From NCBI RefSeq assembly GCF_008330945.1, contig NZ_CP043488.1, forward strand, positions 806,001 to 870,000: 64,000 bases of DNA. The letters are read 5' to 3'. A program made the position numbers and the translations under genes. Below are positions 26,465-35,101 of the stretch, piece by piece; position 1 is the first letter of the stretch; each line of letters begins with the position of its first letter. Origin of the DNA: Labrys sp. KNU-23 (GTDB lineage Bacteria > Pseudomonadota > Alphaproteobacteria > Rhizobiales > Labraceae). The notes under the pieces were generated by a model, which saw only the letters and a list, made by a program, of their open reading frames with translations, was not told where the DNA came from and did no database searches.

Positions 26465-26602
26465 ATGAGGAAGCCAAAGCAGCTCGAGGATGAGCGCGTG
26501 CGGTTGAAGAAGACCGCCGCGGACCCAACGCCGGATCGCGAACGGTTGCAGGACGTCATTCGTCGAAGCCTCCAAGACCTGCTTGGAAGCGGCAGGTGGT
26601 GA
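26465..26602 (+). pseudogene. Remnant of an IS3-family transposase OrfA C-terminus
   Basis: A 45-codon frame reads MRKPKQLEDERVRLKKTAAD followed by PTPDRERLQDVIRR. This matches the end of IS3-family OrfA proteins, whose leucine-zipper tail is of the form (R)LKxLExENxRLKKxxADLxLDxxxLQDVIxxK. Nothing upstream encodes the OrfA helix-turn-helix, and downstream sequence in a shifted frame (to about 26800) may be degraded OrfB start. No inverted repeats were found. The element is dead. Confidence 0.55.
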
Positions 26603-26851
26603 ATGGCATGCGCAGCGATTGGGTCGCAGAACACCGTACTCGGCCGGACCCTGTTGGCATCGTCCAGAGTCGATCGCGGCACCGCAACCCCGCCGACATG
26701 GTACAAGCGGGCAGCCGTGGGCTTGATCCGGACATCCCGGTCGCGCTCCTCGTCGAGATCGCGCACTCGGATCTACGCTGGACACTTCGTCCGGCGGGGG
26801 ACGAGCCCGGTGATGACAAAATGTCGAGGTTGCTGCGACTGGCGGGCAGCT

Positions 26852-27811
26852 TCAGATCTGCCGCAGCCAGCTTTCCCAGCGCGGGTCGTACATCACTTGG
26901 CGCGCGCGCATATATTTCCACACGCCATATTTCTGATAATCGAAGTCCCAGCTGTTGAGCTTGCGGTTGACCACGGCCCAACTGGCCCATTTGACATCAG
27001 CCAGGGCGCGGTTGAGCATGACGCGGGCCACCATGTCGGGTCGGACCGAGCCGCAATATTCCTCGATCAACTCCAGGGTCTTCTGCTCGTCGTAGAACAT
27101 CTCGGCGAACAGCACGCCGAGTTCATAGGCGCGTTCGTTGTTGGAAGCGAACTCGTAGTCGATCAGCTTCATCGGCCGCGAGTTGGGGGCACCATCGGCA
27201 CTGATCAGGAAATTGCCGGGCATGGGATCGTTGAAACAGGGCACGAGATCGAGCCCTGAGGCGAGGAAGGCGGCCTTGGCCTGGCGATAGCGATGCTCGA
27301 TCCACGGCATGGCCGGCGGGAAATGGGCGCCGAGTTCGCGGCCCTGTTCGATATGCTCCTCGATCATGTCGAAGATGGTCTTGGTCAATGACAGCGCCGG
27401 GCTGGCATGCAGGCGGCGATAGATGTCGAGCACGTTGGCCTGGATGACGGGATCCGAGAAGTCGGCATTGGTGCAGGCGCGGTAGCCATCGAGGAATTCG
27501 CTGATCTCCAGGCCGTCCGCCGCGTCGAAGAACACCACTTCCGGCGCCACGTCGATGGCGTGAGCATTTCGGGCGGCTTCATTGGCGGCGACGCGGTCGA
27601 TGAACATCTCCGAACCCGCACCGGGCACCTTGATGAAATAGCGCCTGGTGTCGCCCTCGATCTCGGCGACCCAGTTCTGGTTCATCAAGCCGCCGACCAG
27701 GGCTGTGTAGTGGAGGCCGCGGCCCTGCCAGGACGGCACCCTGGCAACAGCCTGCTCGAGGTGGTGTTCGGCTTCGCTGACGGCTTCGCCGAGGCGTTTC
27801 TTCACGGACAT
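26852..27811 (-). CDS. APH/choline-kinase-fold phosphotransferase
   Basis: This 319-residue protein has the kinase fold of the aminoglycoside phosphotransferase/choline kinase group. The substrate-orienting loop reads PCFNDPMPGNFLI and the metal-binding motif KLIDYEFAS. Choline-kinase-type loops normally read CHND-x4-N, so the His is replaced by Phe while Asp and Asn are kept. The glycine loop region is GGLMNQNW and the ATP-site Lys may be in YFIKVPG. Its ATG overlaps the stop of the upstream kinase gene (ATGA), so the two proteins are made together and may form a complex. A small amino alcohol is a likely substrate, by family. Confidence 0.88.
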   Translation of the reverse strand: MSVKKRLGEAVSEAEHHLEQAVARVPSWQGRGLHYTALVGGLMNQNWVAEIEGDTRRYFIKVPGAGSEMFIDRVAANEAARNAHAIDVAPEVVFFDAADGLEISEFLDGYRACTNADFSDPVIQANVLDIYRRLHASPALSLTKTIFDMIEEHIEQGRELGAHFPPAMPWIEHRYRQAKAAFLASGLDLVPCFNDPMPGNFLISADGAPNSRPMKLIDYEFASNNERAYELGVLFAEMFYDEQKTLELIEEYCGSVRPDMVARVMLNRALADVKWASWAVVNRKLNSWDFDYQKYGVWKYMRARQVMYDPRWESWLRQI

Positions 27812-28764
27812 CAGATCCTCCGCAGCGCTTCGCCGAAACGGGGCGAATGCACGGCCATGCGACAGCGCACCAGGCGCCAGCTGGCGAATTTATGGAATTC
27901 CAGGGTGTTGCGCGGCGAACGGGCGGCAACCAGCGTGCCGATCAGGCCCCAGCGCAGATCATCTGCCACGCCATAGAGCCAGGCTCGGTTGTAGGCGGCC
28001 TCGTCGAAGCCGCCCTGGCTGCGGGCGAAAGCATCGCGCGCCTCCGGTTCCTGGTCGAAGGCCTCGGCAAGGAAGCTGCCGAGATCCTCCAGCGGGTCGG
28101 CATTGCCGGCCCTGTCCCAGTCGACCAGGCGGATCTCGCCGGCCTCGCTGATCATGATGTTGGAGACGTTGCCGTCGCCATGACTGGGAAGCGGTGCCTT
28201 CCGGCCAGGCGCCAGCGCCGCGCCTGCATAGCGCAATTCCGCCAGCAGCCAGTCCGCATCAGCAGGCAATTGGCCTTTGGCTGGGCGGGTATCCCGATGG
28301 AAACGCTCGATCTCGTCGAAGACACTGGCGGTGCGGGGGAGGGCTGGGCTCGCCTGGAAACGCCGTCGCGCCGCCAGGACGCGGTCGACAATATCCTCCT
28401 CGAGCAGGCGTTCCAACGTGGCGGTGCGCCAGCCGGCGTCGAGATCCTCCATCACCAGGGCACCCGTGCTCTCGTCCGCCAGGTGGACATGGGGACCTAT
28501 GCCGAGTTCGGAGGCCTGCCGCGCCGCCTGGAAGGCGCAGGCGACGTCAATATAGAAGGCGGCGTCGGGATGCATGAGCTTGACGAACAGGCTGTCGCCG
28601 CTCGCCTTGTCGCGCACCCGCCAGGGTGAACCATCGACACCCCGCCAACTCGGCGAGGCAAGCACCGGTATGGCGGGTTCCGTCGTGATCGTGCGCGCCG
28701 CCCAGCCGGGCAGCTGTCGGACATGGGCCTCGACCCGTGCCCGCTCCTCCTCGAACATGCTCAT
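27811..28764 (-). CDS. APH-fold phosphotransferase, partner of the following kinase
   Basis: From the ATG at 28764 this gives 317 residues. The catalytic loop SHGDGNVSNIMI and metal motif RLVDWDRAG are intact and canonical for aminoglycoside phosphotransferase-type kinases, and LFVKLMHP carries the ATP-site lysine. The C-terminal helical part (YNRAWLYGVADDLRWGLIGT) resembles thiamine/choline kinases. It overlaps the downstream kinase start by one codon step. A perfect 9-bp inverted repeat lies about 40 bases upstream of the start. Confidence 0.88.
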   Translation of the reverse strand: MSMFEEERARVEAHVRQLPGWAARTITTEPAIPVLASPSWRGVDGSPWRVRDKASGDSLFVKLMHPDAAFYIDVACAFQAARQASELGIGPHVHLADESTGALVMEDLDAGWRTATLERLLEEDIVDRVLAARRRFQASPALPRTASVFDEIERFHRDTRPAKGQLPADADWLLAELRYAGAALAPGRKAPLPSHGDGNVSNIMISEAGEIRLVDWDRAGNADPLEDLGSFLAEAFDQEPEARDAFARSQGGFDEAAYNRAWLYGVADDLRWGLIGTLVAARSPRNTLEFHKFASWRLVRCRMAVHSPRFGEALRRI

Positions 28765-29085
28765 TCCGTCGTCGGTCCCCCGGAGCCGCTGCGAAGTCGC
28801 CAAGACCTTTGCGAAATCCCTGGACTCGCAAAGGCATGTCGAAACAAGGAGCTAGGGCCGGAGCGTTTCGTTTGACGCATTTTGCCCTAGCGATGGTGAT
28901 TTTGGAGGCGATGGCGCAGGCCATTGCCCCGATCCTATCTTCGCCGCGAAAGGCTGCGGTGAGGATGCCTGATGCTCCATGATTTCTTGTCCGGCAGACC
29001 GCACCCCTACCCGAGCTTGCGCAAAACCCGTTAGGTCGAGCGGCATTACCGGCGCTCGAATCCGCACCGGAACAGGGAGTCTTCC
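28765..29085. other. Divergent intergenic region between the kinase pair and the amidase
   Basis: These 321 bases hold the promoters of both divergent units. Apart from the inverted repeat at 28806-28834 I see no gene or RNA element. Confidence 0.5.
28806..28834. promoter_or_regulatory. Inverted repeat upstream of the kinase operon
   Basis: CCTTTGCGA (28806-28814) and TCGCAAAGG (28826-28834) are perfect 9-bp arms 11 bases apart, about 42-70 bases upstream of the kinase start at 28764. The spacing (20 bases centre to centre, two helical turns) suits a dimeric repressor. The binder is unknown. Confidence 0.4.
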
Positions 29086-30486
29086 ATGTCCATCACCAGC
29101 CTTGTCGCCATGAGTGTCGGTGAGATCGTCGACGCCTATGCGGCAGGGGAGCTTTCCCCGGTCGAGGTTACGCGCACGGTGATCGAGCATTCCGAGACGA
29201 CCAATGCCGCTGTCAATGCGCTGTTCTGCCTGCGGCCGGACGAAGCGCTTGCCACGGCCCGGGCTTCGGAATCTCGCTATCGGTCCGGCACGCCCGCTGG
29301 CGTGCTCGACGGCATTCCGGTCACCGTCAAGGACAGCGTCGCCATGGTGGGCTGGCCCTATACCCACGGCATTGCCGCCAATCGGGATCAGCCGGCCTCC
29401 ACCTACAACTCGCCACCCGCCCTCGCCCTGATGGAGACCGGCGCCCCGATCTTCGCCAAGACGACCATGCCCGATTGCGGTCTGATGGCATCCGGCATCA
29501 GTTCGCTGCACGGCATCACGCGCAACCCCTGGGGCCTGTCGTGGAACACCGGAGGGTCCTCGGCCGGTGCAGGCGCTTCGGTCGCAGCCGGCATGGGGTT
29601 CCTCTCGGTCGGCACCGACATTGCCGGCTCGGTGCGCCTGCCCGCGGCCCATTGCGGTCTTGCCTCACTCAAGCCGAGCCATGGTCGGGTGCCGCATCTG
29701 CCGCCCGACACCATGCGCATGGCCGGCCCGATGGGACGGCGGGTTGAGGATATTGCCCGCATGCTGACCGTGTTGACGCGTCCCGACGAGCGCGACACCT
29801 GGAGTTTTCCGGGCGACGGCATGCAGTATCATCGGCATCTCGAACGCGATCTTCGGGGGCTGCGCATCGGCGTCCTTACCGATATGGGGTTCGGGCCGAA
29901 GCCGGAACCCGCCGTGCGCGCGGCCGTGGAGGCCGCAGGCGGGCTGCTGGAGGGGGCGGGCGCCATCGTCGAGCCCTTCGTCTCGCCGCTCAACCAGGAC
30001 GCCTATGCTCCCATCGACCTCTATCTGCAGGTCCGCGGCTTCGTCGAATATAGCGACCTGCCTGTCCATGATGGCAACGGTATCAATCCTTATGTACGGG
30101 ACTGGGCCCTGCAGGGGGCCTCGCATTCGGGCGAGGATCTTTTTCGCAGCCTCGGCGCCATCACCCGCATGAAGGCAGCTCTGATTGCCGCCTTCGAGGG
30201 TTGGGATTATGTGATCGCCCCGACCTTGCCCGTGGTGAATTTTCCAGCCGAGGAACCGGGCGTCTCGCGGGAGGTGCCGCTGGCCCATACCGTGTTCACC
30301 GCCCTGTTCAACCAGACCGGCCAGCCCGCGTCCACCATCTGCACCGCCTTCGACGATCGGCACCTGCCGATCGGCATCCAGATCATTGGCCATCGCTGTG
30401 ACGATCTCGGCGTCCTGCAGGTGACCAAGGCACTGGAGGACCTCAGGACGATCACCATGGATTGGCCGCTCCAGCCGCGGGCGTGA
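29086..30486 (+). CDS. Amidase (amidase-signature family)
   Basis: This 466-residue enzyme hydrolyses an amide. The Ser-cisSer-Lys triad of the amidase signature family is visible: K82 in VTVKDS, S158 in GGSSAGAGAS and nucleophile S182 in GTDIAGSVRLPA, with the spacing seen in fatty-acid amide hydrolase. The C-terminus carries the usual GxPxxxxP-like part (TGQPASTICTAFDDRHLPIGIQIIG). It is followed after 7 bases by an M20 amidohydrolase, so the pair probably degrades one amide or ureido compound. The exact substrate is not evident; it resembles bacterial general amidases rather than GatA. Confidence 0.93.
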   Translation: MSITSLVAMSVGEIVDAYAAGELSPVEVTRTVIEHSETTNAAVNALFCLRPDEALATARASESRYRSGTPAGVLDGIPVTVKDSVAMVGWPYTHGIAANRDQPASTYNSPPALALMETGAPIFAKTTMPDCGLMASGISSLHGITRNPWGLSWNTGGSSAGAGASVAAGMGFLSVGTDIAGSVRLPAAHCGLASLKPSHGRVPHLPPDTMRMAGPMGRRVEDIARMLTVLTRPDERDTWSFPGDGMQYHRHLERDLRGLRIGVLTDMGFGPKPEPAVRAAVEAAGGLLEGAGAIVEPFVSPLNQDAYAPIDLYLQVRGFVEYSDLPVHDGNGINPYVRDWALQGASHSGEDLFRSLGAITRMKAALIAAFEGWDYVIAPTLPVVNFPAEEPGVSREVPLAHTVFTALFNQTGQPASTICTAFDDRHLPIGIQIIGHRCDDLGVLQVTKALEDLRTITMDWPLQPRA

Positions 30487-30493
30487 GGCAAGC

Positions 30494-31720
30494 ATGACCT
30501 CGACATTGAACCGTCTGCTGGAGACCTTTGCACGGATCGGCGCGACGCCGGACGGTGGTGTCTGTCGGCTGACCGGAATGCCTGAAGATGGCGGAGCACG
30601 GGTGCGGCTTGCCGCCGAGATCCTCAACCGTCAATTCGGCCTGCATGTCGACCCCATCGGCAACATGTTCGGCATCGCCACCCTTGCCCCATCATCGCAG
30701 GAGGCGGTGATCGTCGGTTCCCATCTCGACAGCCAGCCGACCGGCGGGCGATACGATGGCGTCTATGGCGTGCTGGCGGGCCTGCTGGCCGTCGAGGCGG
30801 TTGTCGCACGCGCGGCGGCGGAACCGGGCAAGGCCAGGCGCAATCTGGTTGTCGCCAACTGGACCAACGAGGAGGGCGCCCGCTTCCAGCCGAGCCTGAC
30901 CGGCAGCTCGGTCTTTGCCGGGACGCTGGCGCTCGACGCTGCGCTCGGCCTTATCGACGGTGCTGGCGTTACCCTGGGCGAGGCGCTGGCCGCCATCGGC
31001 TATCGCGGTACGGCGGACCTGCACCTGGAGCCCCGGCGCTATGTCGAGCTTCATGTCGAACAGGGGCCACTGCTGGAAGAGCAAGGTATCGAGATCGGCG
31101 TCGTCACCGGCTGCTGGGCTGCGCGCAAGCTGTCTCTGGTCTTTCACGGCGAGCCCTCTCATACCGGCCCGACCCGCATGGCCCGCCGTTGTGACGCCCT
31201 GCGGGCGGCCGCCAGGGCGATCGAGCTGCACCACCAGTCGATCGAGGCGAGCGGCAGCGGTGCCCATGCCTCGGCGGCCCGCATCACCGTCGATCCCAAT
31301 TCGCCCAATGTAACGCCGAGCCGCGTGCAGGTCTGGTTCGAGTTCCGCCATGAGGAGGCGGCTGTGGCAGTTGCGCTGGGCGATGCTTTTCTGGCCGAGG
31401 CGCGGGCTGCGGTGGCGCCTCTGGGTGTCGACATCGAGATCGCGGTCGACGAGCAGCGCGGCACGGCGAGCCTCGACCCCCATGGCGCGGCGTTGACCAC
31501 TGCGGTCGCTCGGGAGCTGGACCTGTCTTCAATGGAAATGAAGACAATCGCAGGCCATGATGCGCTCGCCCTCAACAAGCGCATACCGGCGTCGCTGATC
31601 TTCGTGCCGAGCCAGGGCGGCCTCAGCCACAACCCTGCCGAATTCACTGACGAAGCCGCGCTCGACAAGGGGCTGGCAGTGCTGACGGAAGTGCTCTGGC
31701 AGCTGGTGACGGAGGAGTAG
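30494..31720 (+). CDS. M20-type Zn amidohydrolase (allantoate/N-carbamoyl-amino-acid hydrolase family)
   Basis: This 408-residue enzyme belongs to the hydantoinase/carbamoylase group of M20 peptidases, which split ureido or N-carbamoyl groups. Metal-site segments are IVGSHLDSQPTGGRYDGVYG (His and Asp), WTNEEGARFQPS (double Glu) and LHVEQGPLLEEQGIEIGVV (His and Glu), with a late His in LSHNPAEFT. The dimerisation lid has HGEPSHTGPTRMARRCDAL. Allantoate amidohydrolase and L-carbamoylase cannot be told apart by eye. It is cotranscribed with the amidase. Confidence 0.92.
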   Translation: MTSTLNRLLETFARIGATPDGGVCRLTGMPEDGGARVRLAAEILNRQFGLHVDPIGNMFGIATLAPSSQEAVIVGSHLDSQPTGGRYDGVYGVLAGLLAVEAVVARAAAEPGKARRNLVVANWTNEEGARFQPSLTGSSVFAGTLALDAALGLIDGAGVTLGEALAAIGYRGTADLHLEPRRYVELHVEQGPLLEEQGIEIGVVTGCWAARKLSLVFHGEPSHTGPTRMARRCDALRAAARAIELHHQSIEASGSGAHASAARITVDPNSPNVTPSRVQVWFEFRHEEAAVAVALGDAFLAEARAAVAPLGVDIEIAVDEQRGTASLDPHGAALTTAVARELDLSSMEMKTIAGHDALALNKRIPASLIFVPSQGGLSHNPAEFTDEAALDKGLAVLTEVLWQLVTEE

Positions 31721-31767
31721 GGTTCGGGGTACTTGAAACCCGACCATTGCCGCCTCGTGCTTCCTTC

Positions 31768-32136
31768 ATGGAAGATCCGCGTCCCTATCGATATTCCAGC
31801 CGCAAATTCGCGCGGGAACGCCGGCGGCTGATGACCAAGTCGGAGAGCATGCTCTGGTGGGAATTGCGAAGTGGCGGCGTTGGCGTCAAGTTCCGCCGGC
31901 AGATGCCGATAGGCCCCTACACCGTGGATTTCGCCTCGCATGAGGTTGCGCTGGTCGTCGAGGTAGATGGCCGCACCCATGAGAATGAGGAAGCGGCGGC
32001 TTATGATCGTGAGCGGCAGGCATGGCTGGAACGCCAGGGGTGGCGGGTGCTTCGCCTACCGGACGACCTGGTGATCGGCTCATTGCAATTGGCAGTCGAC
32101 CGCATCAAGGCGCCCTGTGTTCGCCTCACGAAATAA
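31768..32136 (+). CDS. DUF559 (Vsr-like endonuclease fold) protein
   Basis: This 122-residue protein begins at the ATG at 31768. It has the DUF559 pattern related to very-short-patch-repair endonucleases: SESMLWWELRSGGVGVKFRRQMPIG, then VDFASHEVALVVEVDGRTHE with the Asp/Glu pair, and a GWRVLRLPDDLV strand. Proteins of this family are common, often stand alone, and have no well-established cellular role. It begins about 47 bases after the M20 gene and is followed by a palindromic repeat. Confidence 0.88.
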   Translation: MEDPRPYRYSSRKFARERRRLMTKSESMLWWELRSGGVGVKFRRQMPIGPYTVDFASHEVALVVEVDGRTHENEEAAAYDRERQAWLERQGWRVLRLPDDLVIGSLQLAVDRIKAPCVRLTK

Positions 32137-32147
32137 AGCGCGACCAG

Positions 32148-32331
32148 CCTTCTCCACACAGTGGGGAAGGTGGCCCGGCGAAGCCGGGTCGGATGGGGTG
32201 TGGCGTGCAACGCTCGACTTTTTCGAAAGCAGGCACAACGGTCGTGCCAGCGCGTTGCACGCAGCGCGCTGCCCGCTACACCCCATCCGTCATTGCTACG
32301 CAATGACACCTTCCCCACTTCGTGGAGAAGG
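32148..32331. repeat. Long imperfect inverted-repeat element
   Basis: The ends are inverted copies: the left arm starts CCTTCTCCAC and the right arm ends GTGGAGAAGG, with further pairing of GGGGAAGGTG against CACCTTCCCC and of GGATGGGGTGT against ACACCCCATCC. The centre is GC-rich with its own small hairpins. The element is about 184 bases long, non-coding, and sits between the convergent DUF559 and ABC-transporter genes. It looks like a MITE/BIME-type dispersed repeat and may also end transcripts from both sides. Confidence 0.65.
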
Positions 32332-32365
32332 TTATTCGCGCTTTATTTTGGACCATTTAGTCCAT

Positions 32366-34189
32366 TCAAGCCGCTGCTGACTTCTCCCCCGCCTCCGCAT
32401 CGAGCAAATGACAAGCGGCGAAGCTGCCCGGGCGGTGTTCCTTCAAGGCGGGCGTCTCGGTGCGGCAGCGCGCGAAAGCCTTGGGGCAGCGGGAGGCGAA
32501 GCTGCAGCCGGGCGGGATGTCGATCGGGCTCGGCGGCTCGCCTTCGAGCAGGTAGTCCTTGGGATCGAAGGGCTTTTCTTCCAGTGTCGGGGCCGCCGAG
32601 AGCAGGGCCTTGGTGTAGGGATGCTGTGGCTCGAAGAAGAGATTGTGGTTGTCGGCGATCTCGACCATCTCGCCCAGATACATCACCGCGATGCGGGTAC
32701 ACACCTTCCGGACCATGGCGAGGTCATGGGAGATGAAGACATAGGTGAGATCGTTCTTCTCCTGCAGGCTGGAGAACAGCTCGATGAGCTTGGCCTGTTC
32801 GCGCTGGTCGAGGGCGGACAGGGTCTCGTCGAGGATCAGGAGCCTGGGCGAGAGCACGAGGGCGCGGGCGATCGAGATGCGCTGGCGCTCGCCGGTGGAC
32901 AGGGCGTTCGGCAATTCATCATAGAGGCGTGGCGACAGGCCGACCTCCTGCATGGCCGCGATCACGCGCTCGCGCAGGGCCTTGCCGGAATGGCTGCCGC
33001 GGATCAGCAGGCTTTCCTCGATCATGCGGCCCACCGTCGTGCGTGGCGGCAGGGCATTGTAGGGGTCCTGCAGCAGCAGCTGGAACTCGCCGCGCTTGGC
33101 CAGCAATTGCTGGGCGGAGAGCGTGCGCAGCGAGACGCCGCCGAGGATGATGTCGCCCTTGTCCGGCGCCTCCAACCAGGCCAACAGGCGGGTCAGGGTC
33201 GACTTGCCGCAGCCGGATTCGCCGACGATGCCGAAATTCTCGCGCGGCAGGATGTCGAAGCTGACGCCACGCACGGCCTGGATATGGCGGTAGGTGTTGA
33301 AGGTGCCGCGCTTGCGGGCAAGATAGGTGCGATGGGCCTCGGCCACCCGCATCAGTGGCGCATCGGCATCGTTGCGGCGCGAGAGTGGTCGTTCGCGCGT
33401 CGACCAGATGCGCGGCACGCTGGCGATGGCGCGGCGGGTATAGTCGTCGCCGGGTGCCTGCATCAGTTGGGCGAAAGGCTGTTCCTCCACCAGGCGGCCC
33501 TGATGCAGCAAGGCGGTGCGGCCGCCGAACTGGCCGAGCGTCGCCAGCGAGGACGACAGATAGATCGTCGCCGTGTTGTGGCGCTGGCAGAGGTCATGCA
33601 GCAGCGCCACGATCTGGGCGGCGATGGTGACGTCGAGGGGCTGGGTAATGTTGTCGGCGATCAGCACGGCGGGTTCCGCGCAGATGGCGTCGACGATCAT
33701 GGCGCGCTGCATCATGCCGCCGGAGAATTTGGACGGATATTCGAAATAGCGCTCCTTGGGGGAGGGAATGCGCACCTCGCCGAGCAGCTGGATGACGCGC
33801 TCCTCGCATTCCTTCTTGCTCCAGGCGGGGCGCACGCTACGCAGCTTCTCGCAGATCTGCACGCCGACAGGCTGGGTTGGATCGAGCGAACTCTGGGGCT
33901 TGGAGCCGATATAGGCGATGTCGCGGCCGACGATGAAATTATCGCCGGCAGCGTCTCCGGTGATGTCCTTGCCGGCGAACAGCACGGAGCCCCGGCGATA
34001 GGTAAGGCTCTCGGGCAGCCAGTTGGCGAGGGCACGGCTCAGCACCGTCTTGCCGGCGCCGCTCTCGCCGTAGATGCCGAGGATTTCGCCGGTATGGAGG
34101 GTGAGGGCAATGTCGTCGAGCACCGGGGCCTCGTCGCGCGGCGAGCCGACGGTGAGATGGCGGGTTTCCAGGATCGGGGAATTGTCCAT
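32366..34189 (-). CDS. Fused double ATP-binding protein of a dipeptide/oligopeptide ABC importer
   Basis: This 607-residue protein joins two DppD/DppF-type nucleotide-binding domains. The start at 34189 has GGAGG nine bases upstream and follows the permease stop directly. Domain 1 (about 5-260) has Walker A GESGAGKTV and signature KFSGGMMQR, but Walker B reads LIADNITQPLD: the catalytic Glu is Asn180, and the switch His is missing (TIYLSSSLA). Domain 2 (about 285-590) is intact: GESGCGKST, LSTGERQR, LLILDETLSALD and FISHDLAM. It ends with the oligopeptide/dipeptide C-terminal motif (PGCSFASRCPKAFARC). The ATPase therefore appears asymmetric. Confidence 0.92.
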   Translation of the reverse strand: MDNSPILETRHLTVGSPRDEAPVLDDIALTLHTGEILGIYGESGAGKTVLSRALANWLPESLTYRRGSVLFAGKDITGDAAGDNFIVGRDIAYIGSKPQSSLDPTQPVGVQICEKLRSVRPAWSKKECEERVIQLLGEVRIPSPKERYFEYPSKFSGGMMQRAMIVDAICAEPAVLIADNITQPLDVTIAAQIVALLHDLCQRHNTATIYLSSSLATLGQFGGRTALLHQGRLVEEQPFAQLMQAPGDDYTRRAIASVPRIWSTRERPLSRRNDADAPLMRVAEAHRTYLARKRGTFNTYRHIQAVRGVSFDILPRENFGIVGESGCGKSTLTRLLAWLEAPDKGDIILGGVSLRTLSAQQLLAKRGEFQLLLQDPYNALPPRTTVGRMIEESLLIRGSHSGKALRERVIAAMQEVGLSPRLYDELPNALSTGERQRISIARALVLSPRLLILDETLSALDQREQAKLIELFSSLQEKNDLTYVFISHDLAMVRKVCTRIAVMYLGEMVEIADNHNLFFEPQHPYTKALLSAAPTLEEKPFDPKDYLLEGEPPSPIDIPPGCSFASRCPKAFARCRTETPALKEHRPGSFAACHLLDAEAGEKSAAA

Positions 34190-34190
34190 C

Positions 34191-35099
34191 TCAGGCGCCT
34201 CCATAGATCTTGTTGCGCGCCTTTTCGAGGGCGGATCCCATCAGGTTGATGGATGTCAGCGCCAGGGCCAGGAACACGCCGGGGCTGGTGGCGATCCACC
34301 AGGCATTGATGAGATATTTGCGGCTGTCCGAAATGATCGAGCCGAAGCTCGGTGTCGGCGGCTGGATGCCGAGGCCGAGAAAGCCGAGGATCGCCTCGAA
34401 GATCATCATGCGGGCGACGTCCAGCACGGCGACGAAGGCGATCGGCGGCAGGATGTTCGGCGCGGCATAGAGCAGGAGGATGCGCCAGTCGCCGGCGCCC
34501 AGCACGCGCAGGCCGCGCACATATTCCTTGCCGCGCTCGGTGACGGCGGCGCTGCGGGCGACGCGGGCATAGAGCGGCCAGCCGGACAGGGCCAGCACGA
34601 TGATGATGGTGTGCACTTCCGGCTTGGTCACGCCCAGGATGGTGATGGCCAGGATGATCATCGGGATCGAGAGCTGCGCATCGGTGATGCGCATGATGAT
34701 GGTGTCCCACCAGCCGCCCTTGAAGCCGGCGAGCAGGCCGAGCCCGCAGCCGATCAGGAAGACCAGCGCCACGGTGACGATGCCGATCAGCAGCGAATAG
34801 CGCAGGCCGATCAGGCAGCGCAGCAGCATGTCCCGGCCGAGCTGGTCGGTGCCGAGCGGGTGGAGCCAGGTCCACTTCTCGCCCAGGAACAGCGGCGGGA
34901 TGAACTTGTCCTTCACCACCATCTTGGTGGCGGAAATCGAGGAGAGCTCCGGATAGATCGCCGAGAAGAGGAGCAGCGCCAGGAAGACGAACAGGCCGAC
35001 GCGAAAGCTCGGCATGGCCCAGGCGCTGGCGAGGATGCGCCGGCTGATCGACTGGGCCCGTTCATGGGTGGGCACGGCGTCGCTGGTCACGGTGCTCAT
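34191..35099 (-). CDS. Dipeptide-type ABC transporter permease (DppC-like)
   Basis: This 302-residue membrane protein is the DppC-type permease of the importer. It has the N-terminal FRVGLFVFLALLLFSAIYP helix, the characteristic LHPLGTDQLGRDMLLRCLIGLRYSL segment, five or six membrane helices and the coupling loop around AAVTERGKEYVRGLRVLGAGDWRIL. It follows the DppB-like gene by two bases and is followed by the fused ATPase gene. Confidence 0.94.
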   Translation of the reverse strand: MSTVTSDAVPTHERAQSISRRILASAWAMPSFRVGLFVFLALLLFSAIYPELSSISATKMVVKDKFIPPLFLGEKWTWLHPLGTDQLGRDMLLRCLIGLRYSLLIGIVTVALVFLIGCGLGLLAGFKGGWWDTIIMRITDAQLSIPMIILAITILGVTKPEVHTIIIVLALSGWPLYARVARSAAVTERGKEYVRGLRVLGAGDWRILLLYAAPNILPPIAFVAVLDVARMMIFEAILGFLGLGIQPPTPSFGSIISDSRKYLINAWWIATSPGVFLALALTSINLMGSALEKARNKIYGGA

Positions 35100-35101
35100 G
35101 C

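Noticed and set aside
32408..34249. 613-codon plus-strand frame opposite the ABC ATPase
   Set aside because: The minus strand holds two complete nucleotide-binding domains, and the plus-strand product is repetitive and featureless.
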